Part shown: one piece after another, positions 1-9,922 of the stretch
Layout of the letters: the number at the start of each line of letters is the position of its first letter
Numbering within the stretch: the first letter of the stretch is position 1
Assembly (NCBI GenBank): GCA_036250195.1
Contig: JAVHZZ010000001.1
Span: 394,378,283 to 394,442,282 of the forward strand
Length of the DNA stretch: 64,000 bases
Direction of reading: 5' to 3'
Source: Mixophyes australis
Lineage: Eukaryota; Chordata; Amphibia; Anura; Limnodynastidae
Position numbers and translations under genes: made by a program
The notes under the pieces: generated by a model
The model's database searches: none
What the model saw: the letters and a program-made list of their open reading frames with translations, nothing else
Told to the model about the DNA's origin: nothing

Positions 1-510
1 CTCAAATACCATTTACATCCCATACCACTCATATTAATTATACATAAATTATATATATTCTTTTGTTATTTCATTCCAGCTATCTCACACAAACTCCATA
101 ATGTTCATATTATAATCTTCAATTATACACTGCAGCCGCCATTACACACTATCTACATTGTGCTCATATATACTACATATATGCAGATATATACCGTCCT
201 CACAATACTATTAAATCTATGGTATGCACACACTATGCCTTTATTCTTTGCTGCAATTTAGTACACACAGTCCTATATCAATAACTTCATTCATATCCCA
301 TACAATCACAAAGACAAATAACTCACAATTTCTCATACATCACAAACTTTACATATTCCATTCAAACACAGCACTGTACACAGAAACTTCCATTGCTTAC
401 AGTTTCACATCATAGCCATCTTCAACTCTGTAACCTCAACCATACACTAGCACAAACTCTGCTCTGCAAACTCCACTAATTATTATACAACAATCATAAA
501 ACCGTTACAA
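1..510. other. G-poor, strand-asymmetric non-coding stretch
   Basis: No gene is visible. The plus strand is rich in A, C and T with very few G residues, and words such as CACAAACTCC and TCATATT recur in degenerate form. This could be an old, decayed tandem or satellite-like repeat. The short open frame at 224-415 is low-complexity and has no recognisable domain. Confidence 0.4.
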
Positions 511-1340
511 AGATCCTTAGCAAGGGAAGATGGATAGGGATGACCTGTGTCAGCTTCAAGGTGTGAGAGAGATTCTTGTGCAATGATATTTAAAACTTGG
601 ATTTCTAGGTGCAAAATGTCCGGTGTTCAAGAAGTGGTCATTAGATCAAACTGCTCCTGTGGCCAAACTGTGTGCTTCTTTGTCTGAGATGGCTCACAAC
701 ATTTGATATGTAAATTCGGGCTGCCTTGTCAGCCTAAAAACTGATTTGACTGCTTATGTGTACCACAAAGGCTGATTAAAAACAGATGATTCAATCATGT
801 AGTTTGAGATAAAGCAAAAATGGCTGAATCTGAACCAGAGGCCAACGTGTCATAAAATGTAATCAACAACTATTGTAGTGGCTTACTATAGGGAGTGTTA
901 GATTAATCATTTGGTTTATTTGCTGTTTTGTGTAAACTACAGAATGATTAGTAGTTGTATTTTCTTTGCAGCATACAAAACATTTAACATTTCAATATAT
1001 TTTTAATATCAAATAACCTTTGCTTATACGAGTATTACAGCTACAGTTTACATTATTTTAATACATTTTAAGGTATTCATTGAAACACAGAAAACAAAAG
1101 TTCTTGTATATTGGTAAGATATGCTATGTATATAATTTTTCAAACAATGAAAACCATTTATTTTTAGTGGATGAATGAAGTTGTGGCACAATTTTTCAGA
1201 ATTCAAACTTCACAGACATTCCAGGGGTTCGAAGTTCTGGCGATACAATCTGCACATTCCACTCTCGTATACACTCCCATCCAAAATAACTTCTGAAGAA
1301 CTCACAGCCATATTTCGTACTCCCAAGATATCCTCTACAC
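511..1340. other. AT-rich non-coding sequence, nothing recognised
   Basis: Unique-looking AT-rich sequence with no open frame of note and no repeat that I recognise. It ends at the left terminus of the hAT-1 element. Confidence 0.4.
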
Positions 1341-1480
1341 TAGAGATGAGCGCACTCGGATTTATGAAATCCGAGCCCACCCGAACGTTGCGGATCCGAG
1401 TCGGATCCGAGACAGATCCGGGTATTGGCGCCAAATTCAAATCTGAAACTGAGGCTCTGACTCATAATCCCGTTGTCGGA

Positions 1481-1506
1481 TCTCGCGATACTCGGATCCT
1501 ATAAAT
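1481..1506 (+). promoter_or_regulatory. Promoter-like block of hAT-1 (TCTCGCGA plus TATA)
   Basis: TCTCGCGA at 1481-1488 is followed by TATAAAT at 1500-1506, about 1.3 kb upstream of the transposase start at 2808. The same pair recurs in the deletion derivative (34694-34701 and 34713-34719). A CGCG-type element followed by a TATA box is a plausible RNA polymerase II promoter for the transposase; this is inferred from spacing and conservation only. Confidence 0.5.
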
Positions 1507-1559
1507 TCCCCGCCAGTCGCCGCCATCTTCACTCGGGCATTGATCAGGGTAGAGGGAGG

Positions 1560-2130
1560 GTGTGTTAGGTGGTCCTCTGTCCTGCTATATCTCGTGCTGT
1601 TCAGTTAAGTTCTGTTCTGTTCAGTTAAGTTCTGTGCTGTGCTGTGCTGTGCTCAGTCCAGTGGTGGTGTGTCCTGTGCTTTGTCCTTCTGCGGTCAGTG
1701 GTGCTGCTGGGTCCTGTGCTGTGTCCTGTTCAGTCCAGTGGTGCTGTGTCCTGTGCTCTGTGCTTCTAAGGGCATAGTTATTTCCCCAATATTCCCAAGT
1801 GTTTTAAAAAATAAAAAAAAGTTATTTAAAAAAAATACAAAAAACTAATTACATTTTTTTTTAATTACAACAAAATTTGCACAACCAATCCTGCAGTATA
1901 AGCCTATTGGTACTGCAATATTATCAAGTTCACACATTCAGCAGTAAAAGTCCAGTGGTTCTGCAATATTACAAAGTTCACACATTCTGCAGTATCAGTC
2001 CAGTGGTGCTGTGTCCTGTGCTCTGTCCTGCTGAGTTCAGTAGTGCTGCTGGGTCCTGTGCTGTGTCCTGTTCATTCCAGTGGTGCTGTGTCCTGTGCTC
2101 TGTGCTTCTAAGGGCATAGTTATTTCCCCA
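1560..2130 (+). repeat. GTGCT/GTCCTGT-rich degenerate repeats in the hAT-1 5' leader
   Basis: Short words such as GTGCTGT, GTCCTGTGCT and CAGTCCAGTGGTG recur many times. Two blocks (about 1620-1780 and 2000-2115) resemble each other and each runs into an A/T-rich tail near 1800-1870 and 2140-2210, which suggests a segmental duplication of roughly 370 bp. The cysteine-rich open frames here (for example 1562-1777) are by-products of the repeat. Confidence 0.55.
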
Positions 2131-2279
2131 TTATTCCCAAGTTTTTAAAAAATAAAAAAAAAGTTATAAAAAAAATTAAAATAAAAAAAAATAAAAAAAA
2201 TAATTATAACCAAATTTGCAAAACCAATACAGCAGTATATAAGCCCATTGGTACTGCAATATTACCAAGTTCACACATT

Positions 2280-2725
2280 CAACAGTAAAAGTCCAGTGGT
2301 ACTGCTATTACAAAGTTCACTGATTCAGCAGTGTATAAGTCCAGTGGTACTGCTATTACAAAGTTCACTGATTCAGCAGTGTATAAGTCCAGTGGTACTG
2401 CTATTACAAAGTTCACTGATTCAGCAGTGTATAAGTCCAGTGGTACTGCTATTACAAAGTTCACTGATTCAGCAGTGTATAAGTCCAGTGGCACTGCTAT
2501 TACAAAGTTCACTGATTCAGCAGTGTATAAGTCCAGTGGTACTGCTATTACAAAGTTTACTGATTCAGCAGTATAAGTCCAGTGGTACTGCTATTACAAA
2601 GTTCACTGATTCAGCAGTGTATAAGTCCAGTGGTACTGCTATTACAAAGTTCACTGATTCAGCAGTATAAGTCCAGTGGTACTGCTATTACAAAGTTCAC
2701 TGATTCAGCAGTATAAGTCCAGTGT
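2280..2725 (+). repeat. 48-bp tandem repeat array
   Basis: The unit contains GTCCAGTGGTACTGCTATTA and GTTCACTGATTCAGCAGT. Unit starts at 2291, 2339, 2387, 2435 and 2483 are exactly 48 bp apart; a few later units are 46 bp after loss of GT. About nine units are present. Because 48 is divisible by three, several frames stay open on both strands, which explains the repetitive open frames at 2248-2670 and 2279-2512. The deletion derivative at 34990-35155 has only about three diverged units, so the array expanded in this copy. Confidence 0.85.
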
Positions 2726-2807
2726 TACTCTCCTGTGCCGCATATAATTTTTAAAGACTTTGCCGAGTGTGTGTGACTTAGGGGTACGCTCTCTTGTGCT
2801 ACATATA

Positions 2808-3527
2808 ATGGAAAACCAAAATTTGGAGGATAAAGTAGGGAAAGATCAAGACCCACTTCCTCCTAATGCTGAAGCTGCTGCCACTAGTCATGACTTAGAC
2901 GATGAAATGCCATCAACGTCGTCTGGCAAGCCCGATGCCCAATCTCCTAGTACAGGGCATGTAAAATCCAAAAAGCCCAAGTTCTCAAAAAATAGCAAAA
3001 AGAGAAACTTAAAATCATCTGAGGAGAAACGTAAAGTTGGCAATATGCCATTTACGACACGCAGTGGCAAGGAACGGCTTAGGCCCTGGCCCGTGTTCAT
3101 GACTAGTGGTCCAGCTTCACCCAAGGATCTAAGCCCTCCTCCTCCCCCCCCTACAAAAAAATTTAAGAGAGTTATGCTGTCAGCAACAACAACAACAAAA
3201 CAGCAAAGAACTCTGCCTTCTAAACAGATGACATCACAAATCCCCAAGGCGAGTCCAAGGGTGTTGTTGGTTGTGAACCCTGACCTTCCCATCACTGTAC
3301 GGGAAGAGGTGACTCCATCCAGCATTTGCAGCACGCCCTCTGCATATGCTGGAAGGATCACCCACAGTCCAGTTACAGATTTGGCTAATGAAGGTGTAAA
3401 TGTTGTACACCGGGGTGAGGATATTGATGTAGCTGGCGCTGAGGAGGATGTTGATGATTATGATGCAGACAGATACCAAATTGCCTTTCTCAATTTCTAT
3501 TTATATTCTAGATTATGTAATGGCTGA
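2808..3527 (+). pseudogene. hAT-1 transposase, N-terminal fragment
   Basis: I chose the ATG at 2808, preceded by ACATATA, although the frame is open from 2760. The predicted product begins MENQNLEDKVGKDQ and is acidic and Ser/Pro-rich. It has a basic lysine-rich patch near residues 65-90 and the segment NMPFTTRSGKERLRP, which is nearly repeated in the hAT-2 transposase (NMPFHTCSGKERMRP). A proline run and a Thr/Gln-rich stretch follow. In related transposases a BED zinc finger comes next; here the frame ends in an acidic segment (GAEEDVDDYDAD) and stops with no BED finger and no catalytic core. This is therefore a truncated regulatory N-terminus rather than a functional enzyme. It is unlikely to be a host gene because it lies inside the element. 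Confidence 0.7.
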
Positions 3528-3901
3528 AAAGTTTTCTGTTTTACTCCTAGTGGAGAGGGGATCTGATGCAGACAGATACCAAACTGCCTTTGTCCATTTC
3601 TTTGTATATTTGAATTTCTAGTTCTACAGTCTATGCAGGCTGCTTTATTTATATTCAACTACAAGTGTAGGACGGGGGGGGGGGGGCATAGATAGCCACC
3701 AAAGTAACGTGGTCCATTTAATTTCACTTTCTAGCTCCACAGTCTGTGCAGCCTGCTTTTTTTATCTTCAAAGTATTTATATTTACAAGCCTTGCAATCT
3801 AAATTAACTAGAGGTAGTGACGTGGTAGAACTCCAAAAGGCAGTTTGGAAGCCCCTGTACAAACTGGCTCTATTTTTTAACTGAGTTGTCCCCCCTCCAG
3901 T
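3528..3901 (+). other. Spacer between transposase fragments, probably intronic
   Basis: Contains two similar blocks (GCAGACAGATACCAAA at about 3466 and 3570) and two copies of a CTACAGTCTATGCAGGCTGC/CCACAGTCTGTGCAGCCTGC-like stretch at about 3632 and 3735, plus a G run near 3674-3686. It ends in a pyrimidine tract and AG (TTGTCCCCCCTCCAG) immediately before the C-terminal coding fragment, as a splice acceptor would. The matching donor was not identified. Confidence 0.4.
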
Positions 3902-4174
3902 GTGTACTCGGAAAGAGTTTTTAGTGCAGCGGGGAACCTGGTCAGTGAGCGGCGAAGGAGGTTGCTTCCTCACAACATTGAAAAAATGATGTTTATAAAA
4001 ATGAATAATCAATTCCTCAATGAAGTACAGCACTGCCCTCCAGACAGTACAGAGGGACCTGTGGTTGTGGAGTCCAGCGGGGACGAATTGATAATGTGTG
4101 AGGAGGAGGAAGTACACACTGTAGGGGGAGAGGAATCAGAGGTTGAGGATGAGGACGACATCTTTCCTCAGTAG
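3902..4174 (+). pseudogene. hAT-1 transposase, C-terminal dimerisation fragment
   Basis: The product begins MYSERVFSAAGNLVSERRRR and continues LLPHNIEKMMFIKMN, the hallmark of the hAT C-terminal dimerisation domain (ERVFS, then G, then ERR, then LLP and IEKMMFIKMN). It ends in an acidic tail, SSGDELIMCEEEE, and stops after DIFPQ. The same tail ending occurs in hAT-2 (SSGDELIMCEDD and ILPQ), so it is a shared feature of this transposase lineage. The first residues are probably spliced from an upstream exon, because a consensus acceptor ends at about 3900. The catalytic domain that should precede it is missing from this copy. Confidence 0.8.
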
Positions 4175-4230
4175 AGCCTGTTTAGTTTGTACAGGGAGAG
4201 ATGAATTGTTTTTTTGGTGTGGGAGCCCAA

Positions 4231-4292
4231 ACAAACCAATCATTTCAGCCACAGTTGTTTGGTAGGCCCTGTCGCTGAAATGATTGGTTTGT
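4231..4292 (+). repeat. Perfect 19-bp inverted repeat after the transposase stop codon
   Basis: The left arm at 4231-4249 (ACAAACCAATCATTTCAGC) and the right arm at 4274-4292 are perfect reverse complements separated by 24 bases. The structure begins 57 bp after the transposase stop codon. Related hairpins occupy the same place in two other hAT copies (33192-33251 and 23291-23329). Confidence 0.85.
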
Positions 4293-4563
4293 TAAAGTGT
4301 GCATGTCCTATTTCAACAACATAAGGGTGGGTGGGAGGGCCCAAGGACAATTCCATCTTGCAACTATTTTTTTGGCATTATGTGACCATTCAACAGTCGT
4401 TTGCCATGTTCAAAAAGTAAAAGAAAATGCCTACAAATTCAATAAATTAAATCAAAAGTTAAATGCCCTGTCATTATTTAAAACAAGAGGTTTTGACGTG
4501 CTAGAATTAGTGTAGTGTTAAGATGTTATAATATAAACACTACACTTGGAACTTGGAGGAGGT

Positions 4564-4763
4564 ATTGTGGCCCCGGTATCAAATTGGGTACCGGGGCCAC
4601 CCCACTACGCAGTCCAGATACTTGTTTGGTGGAATTCAGACCAGTTGAGGGTGTATTTATTTTATTGTGGCCCCGGTATCAAATTGGGTACCGGGGCCAC
4701 CCCACTACGCAGTCCAGATACTTGTTTGGTGGAATTCAGACCAGTTGAGGGTTTTATTATATT
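4564..4763 (+). repeat. Two tandem 100-bp units with a GC-rich palindrome
   Basis: ATTGTGGCCCCGGTATC begins at 4564 and again at 4664, so the period is exactly 100 bp and the two units are almost identical. Each contains GGCCCCGGTATC and GGTACCGGGGCC as near-perfect inverted arms, followed by CCACTACGCAGTCCAG. Confidence 0.85.
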
Positions 4764-5145
4764 GTGGGGACCACTCTATACCACACTACCACTCTATACC
4801 ACTCTATTTAATACTTTAATTCTATTTAATACTTTAATTCTATTACTAATTCCCATAAAGAGGAACTGCCGCTTCTATTTAATACTTTAATTCTATTAGT
4901 AGTTACCATAAAGAGGAACAAAATAAACAAATTTTCCCAAAAGTATAATATGACTTACAAACACTACACTTGAAAGATGGTGCCTTTAAATGAAAAAGTC
5001 AGTCTTCATTGCACGACTATGTGCAACAGGGACAGTTTTTTGGTTTACAAAGTCAACCAATAACACTTCGACCCTGTCTGTCTTTAACATACTTGATGGG
5101 ATCTCAATGACGAATGGTCTGTACCATGGTTGGAGGAGGTATTGT

Positions 5146-5175
5146 GGCCCCGGTACCAAATTGGGTACCGGGGCC
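5146..5175 (+). repeat. Perfect 12-bp palindrome with a 6-base loop
   Basis: GGCCCCGGTACC, AAATTG, GGTACCGGGGCC. This is the uncorrupted form of the palindrome in the 100-bp units and recurs unchanged in the deletion derivative near 35368-35397, so it was probably present in the parent element. Confidence 0.85.
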
Positions 5176-5252
5176 ACTCCACTATGCAGTCCAGATAGAG
5201 GTGTATCAGATATTAAACAACATTGACTGTTGCTGCAAAATTTTTAAATAAT

Positions 5253-5870
5253 ATTGTGGGGAACACTACACTACGCAGTCCATAAACTTTTTGGGTGGAA
5301 TTCAGACCCGTGTAGGGTTTTTTATTAATATTGTGGTAAACCACTCCTCTACGCAGTCCAGGTACATTATTGGTGCGAATCATACAAGTTCAGGGTTTTT
5401 AATTTATATTGTGGTGACCCACTCTTCTACGTAGTCCAGGTACATTATTCGGTGCGATTCATACCAGTTGTTGGTTTTCTTATTATATATATTGTGGTGA
5501 CCCACTCCTCTACGCAGTCCAGGTACATTATTGGTGCGAATCATAAAGGTTCAGGGTTTTTAATTTATATTGTGGTGACCCACTCCTCTACGCTGTCCAG
5601 GTACATTATTCGGTGCGATTCATACCAGTTGATGGTTTTCTTATTATATATATTGTGGTGACCCACTCCTCTACGCAGTCCAGGTACATTATTGGTGCGA
5701 ATCATACAAGTTCAGGGTTTTTAATTTATATTGTGGTGACCCACTCCTCTACGCAGTCCAGGTACATGTTTTGGTGCGATTACGACAGTTGATGGTTTTC
5801 TTATTATATTGTGGGGACCACTCCACTACGCTGTCCAGAAAGATACCTCGTTGCAATGTTTTGGACTAAT
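5253..5870 (+). repeat. Higher-order tandem array (78/83-bp alternating units)
   Basis: ATTGTGG starts at about 5253, 5329, 5408, 5491, 5569, 5652, 5730 and 5808. Most spacings alternate between about 78 and 83 bp, so the real repeat is a dimer of about 161 bp. Each unit carries CCACTCCTCTACGCAGTCCAG, which links it to the 100-bp units upstream. It lies in the 3' non-coding part of hAT-1. Confidence 0.75.
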
Positions 5871-6275
5871 AACTATATTGTGAGGTGTTCAGAATACACG
5901 GTAAATTAGTGGAAATGCTTGTTATTGAATGTTATTGAGGTCAATAATAGCGTAGGAGTGAAAATAAGCCCAAAAACTTGATTTTTTAACTTTTTATGCT
6001 TTTTTAAAAAAAAATCCGAATCCAAAACCTTAAATCCGAACCAAAACCTTTCGGCAGGTGTTTTGCGAAACAAATCCGAACCCAAAACATCGAGAAAATC
6101 TGGATCCAAAACACAAAACACGAGACCTCAAAAGTCGCCGGTGCACATCCCTACTCAGTGTAGCAAAGAGTTGCTCTTCTACGTTCGTTCCTATTCTCTA
6201 GGTATTATGTACAACAAATAATTCTTAACAATCAAGTATTAAACATTATCTGCCCCTTCTAACTTTAATGACATT

Positions 6276-6610
6276 ATGAGAACTATTAGCAAGAGAGGCA
6301 TTGTTGGGCTGGTGCATCCAAAGTACAGTGGAAACAATTCCAGAATGACAACTTATTCCCATTTAGCTGGTGTCTCTGCCCAAAGTAGCCACTGGTTATA
6401 CTTCCTACCAACAATACTTTGCCTGTCTTTTCTATGTCATGTTTTCTGGGCTTCCATGTATACTTTTCAAAGTCAAGTTCTTTAAAGGGCAAGTTGCTGG
6501 AGTATCCCATTGTTACTGAATGATTACCTCAAATTGTGGAAAATCAGGACCAACATTTAAAGGATATGACAGCTTTGGAACTGGAGCAGTGAACTCTTCC
6601 ATTTGTTACC
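6276..6610 (-). other. Unassigned protein-like stretch with a frameshift
   Basis: On the minus strand the frame at 6286-6510 reads with balanced composition (for example FKELDFEKYTWKPRKHD, then GSITSGYFGQRHQL). Moving to another frame upstream gives a similar-quality stretch (FTAPVPKLSYPLNVGPDFPQ). That pattern suggests a decayed coding sequence, such as a processed pseudogene or a retroelement gag, but I do not recognise the family. Confidence 0.2.
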
Positions 6611-6651
6611 CTTTTGCTATAATGGGTAGAATGATATGGTCATTTGTCTAT

Positions 6652-6763
6652 GACATCACCATCATCACTATTTATTTATATAGCGCCACTAATTCCGCAG
6701 AGCTGTACAGAGAACTCACTCACATCAGTCCCTGCCCCATTGGGACTAACAGTCTAAATTCCC

Positions 6764-6805
<42 letters not shown>

Positions 6806-6845
6806 TAGGGTCAATTTGTTAGCAGCCAATTAATGACAGATAATG
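6652..6845 (-). repeat. Interspersed repeat with GCGCTATATAAATAA-type tail (fragment)
   Basis: Reads CATCACCATCATCACTATTTATTTATATAGCGCC and continues through CAGTCCCTGCCCCATTGGG to a CA microsatellite (about 6766-6802) and CTAGGGTCAATTTGTTAGCAGCCAATTAA. The reverse complement ends in a GCGC-TATATAAATAA tail with an ATG-type microsatellite, as in a SINE or the 3' end of an L2/CR1-like LINE. A longer copy is at 47799-48085. Confidence 0.7.
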
Positions 6846-6849
6846 ATCA

Positions 6850-7719
6850 ATTATTAATACAGCAGTATATTAAGAAATGTAATATGTCTTAATTTTAATA
6901 TCTAATGCATTGTGTGTATACATTATAACACATGGCGTTCCAGCTAGAAATTGGGTGTGACTATGTTTTCTGACCTTTCAGCAGAGTAAGCATGACCAAG
7001 CTGAAAGGAGATTTCAGTGAGTGACTGATCACATGTGTAAGAGGACAGATGGCTTATTGTAATGTACAGCTACAAGTCTCCATATCAGATTTGTGGACAT
7101 ACAATCTGAAGTATGTATATGAGCTGAAGAAAAGGTTTCATATTGTTTTAAGAATATTGCTTATTCTTTGTATATGCAGAATCTGTATTTGTATAGAAAA
7201 AGTGATACATTTTGCATGTTACACTCTTAAGGTAGCTGATTTGGCAATCTGTATAGGGATCAATTATATTGAAACTGTACAAATATTCAAGTAGTTGCTG
7301 GTTTCAGAAAATAAATAAAGAGAGAGAGCGAGAGGAAGAACAGAACTTAAGACTTCACTATAAGTCTGTGCTTGGGCCATATGCAATGTTGTCATTGTTT
7401 TGGAAAAAATAAAATTCTACCAATACATGACGTGCCAAATTTCCTTTCTGCCCTGGTTTGGAAGTAGCCAGTGGAGGTACAAGTTGAAAATTCTGGATAG
7501 TGCCAAAAACTTCCATTGCTGCCATTAGCTGACTGTGATCTTTGGGATCATTCTTCCCTACACACCATGAATGGCTGATATGAGCATGTGCAAACTGTAG
7601 CGGTGGGGTGCTGGAAATACCAGTGCAGGCCCTGCTCTTGGCTGATATTCTCCCCAACGAAGTGTCAGTTTCACCCCTAGCCTCTCACTTCCCTCTCCCT
7701 AGTGCCTACTTTTTATGCC

Positions 7720-7720
<1 letters not shown>
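6850..7720. other. Non-coding sequence with one unassigned minus-strand frame
   Basis: Mostly AT-rich. The minus-strand frame 7358-7657 (99 codons, containing HAHISHSWCVGKNDPKDHSQ) has fairly protein-like composition, but I cannot assign it to a family. There is no splice or promoter context. It may be a fragment of an unclassified element. Confidence 0.25.

Positions 7721-7723
<3 letters not shown>

Positions 7724-7763
<40 letters not shown>
7724..7763. repeat. (TA)n microsatellite
   Basis: About 20 uninterrupted TA dinucleotides. Confidence 0.95.
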
Positions 7764-7767
<4 letters not shown>

Positions 7768-8223
7768 TGTGGCAAGAGCCCGCTACTGCAGAAGCACACG
7801 CGAACAACTTCTTCCTTTTTATGTAGCTTTATTGTCAGGATGGTAAATGTTTTGACACCGTATACTTTCACAGCAATTATGGAGACCCTAAACGCTAGCT
7901 ATACATAGACCAGCTCTCTCTCAGGACCAGCCAGCTTCCCCAGCATTGGTCTCAGTGAGCAAATGATACTCCTCCCCCAGCCTTAGCTTGATGGACAGGT
8001 GACACACCCACCTTCTCTTTAAGAGAAAATGCCGATCACTGGCTCTGTTTGAACTAACAGACACACCCTGTCTGTTTGCTGAGAGGAAGCAGCTTTCAAA
8101 TCATGTAAGTTAACCAACTTTAAACTAAACATAAGTCTTTACTTGGTTTAACTTGAATCTAGGTGCATAACTGTGCCAATGTTTTCTTTGCATCTTGTCA
8201 GATAAATGCCTCCCTTTATTACA

Positions 8224-8224
<1 letters not shown>

Positions 8225-8284
<60 letters not shown>

Positions 8285-8286
8285 TA
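8225..8286. repeat. (TA)n microsatellite
   Basis: About 30 TA dinucleotides with one CA interruption near the right end. Confidence 0.95.
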
Positions 8287-8289
8287 ATT

Positions 8290-9922
8290 GAACCAGCCAA
8301 AAATAATAGCAAAGCTCTCCATGCATATATACATATGCTAGATTCTGTTTTAACATTAGAACCTTAATTTCCTATCAGATTATTTAACTTCAATTCCCAC
8401 TGGGTGAACCACACATGCTGTCTCAATTTAAATGAACATTCAGATGAAACTTGCAGTGTTCTAAGCGAAAATCATGTGGATATTCCTCACAGAGGTGAGC
8501 AGCTTTTTTTTTTTTTAAATAAAACACCTGGTCAATATGCAAACATAAAATAAACAAGTGTAAACAAAACATTTAAAGTAAATATTAATGGCAGTAAATT
8601 AGGCTTTAATATATGAATATAACAATTCATGCTTGATACAATTAGTATAGTTGGCAAAATACATATAATATAACAATTAGTTATAGTTAATACATGTAAG
8701 GTTTTTGAGAGACAGGTTTGAATGTTAATTTTATCTCCTTGTGACTGTGGACATTATTTTGATTCTCTGTATCTGATTACACTATATGTCATTCCTATGT
8801 GTATTATTAAGCTAACAATAATATACATTTTTACAGGATATGACATTTCAGTTCAGATGTTCCCAAAATTAACCTTCACGCTCATCTTATCACTGACCGA
8901 GGAACATCCAAATCAGACAGCACCATAACAATCAAATATATTTTACTTTAGCATGTTACTCCATTTTTTTTAAAAAAAACCCTACATGACCAGACCACAT
9001 CAAAAAAGAAAAAACTCCAACCTAATGGACTAAATGGAAAGCAAACTCAAGCAGTTGTTACAGAGGGCTGCAGATGCCACTGCTTAAACACATAAACAAA
9101 ACCAGAAACACAGAGTTGTCCAAAGAAATAAAATATAATGAATCTACACAACCTGCATCCGTGGATCAAAAGGACTTTAAACAATCATTTTAATCTCAAA
9201 ATAAAAAAATAAAAACAAATATAAAAACAACAAGCGTAAGATACAAATATTGTGCTGATACTACTGGATCTAAGACTAAACTAAAACCAGAAGCGCAACA
9301 GTAACGATACCATCACACAGGTAACACGGAATGAGAAAAATCCTGAAATATACATGGTCTGGTTCAGATTCTAAATGTACTATAGAGCAATGGTCCTAGA
9401 CCTGTCTCTGTGAATATGTTTATATTGATAATAGGAAGGAACAGCCCTGTACCCTTTTACTTATCCTCCCCTTTATTTATACCTAATACCAACACTCCCT
9501 AGTTTATTCAGTATTATTAAATTTTGGACATCCCTTTAAAAGTTTATTGGACAGAAATCCCCATTTTATCTCTCCAAGAATCAGAAACACTAATTTTATT
9601 ATATTTTTTCAGTGCTTCTTCTGTGAATGTAGGCCTCAGTGCCATCAAATGGAGCCGTGGGTAACTTTTAGCGTGGCGTGAGATTATGGTGTTTTAAGGG
9701 TCTGGAACCGATCCTGGGATATTACAGTACCTATAATTTAAATTTCTAGTTTCAATAAGTTTAAAGGATCTCTGTTATAAGATTTCTGCTTCCTAGTAAC
9801 CTCTTGTAAATTAGTTTGGGAAGATAATTACAGACAGACAAAAGACACGGATATCTATATAATATATAATGCTGCTGTGGCTTACTTCAAGAAATGCTGG
9901 GAGTGGAAGCCCTGGACACTAC
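8290..9922. other. AT-rich non-coding sequence, nothing recognised
   Basis: No convincing open frame and no repeat termini that I can support. Short A runs occur near 8970 and 9200. Confidence 0.4.

Larger units (their letters stand above)
1341..6153 (+). mobile_element. hAT-1: BED/hAT-family DNA transposon, internally rearranged
   Basis: The left end reads TAGAGATGAGCGCACTCGG. The right end, reverse-complemented, reads TAGGGATGTGCACCGG, so the termini form imperfect inverted repeats of the kind seen in vertebrate hAT elements. Inside, in order, are a promoter-like block, GTGCT-rich repeats, a 48-bp tandem repeat, the N-terminal part of a transposase, a spacer that looks intronic, the C-terminal dimerisation part, a hairpin and a tandem 3' array. 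The central zinc-finger and catalytic coding region is absent, so the copy is non-autonomous. The 8-bp flanks (CTCTACAC and CTCAGTGT) do not match, so no clean target-site duplication is visible; the copy may be old or recombined. A shorter relative lies at 34621-35976. Confidence 0.8.

Noticed and set aside
2248..2670. 140-codon plus-strand frame with repeated SPVVLLLQ peptide
   Set aside because: It is produced by the 48-bp tandem repeat, is equally open on the other strand, and has no independent coding signal.
2808..3527. Host gene with an acidic Ser/Pro-rich product
   Set aside because: It lies within a hAT element and shares the NMPF-x-T-x-SGKER-x-RP segment with the hAT-2 transposase.
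1341..6153. Clean 8-bp target-site duplication for hAT-1
   Set aside because: CTCTACAC and CTCAGTGT share only three positions, so I do not claim a duplication.
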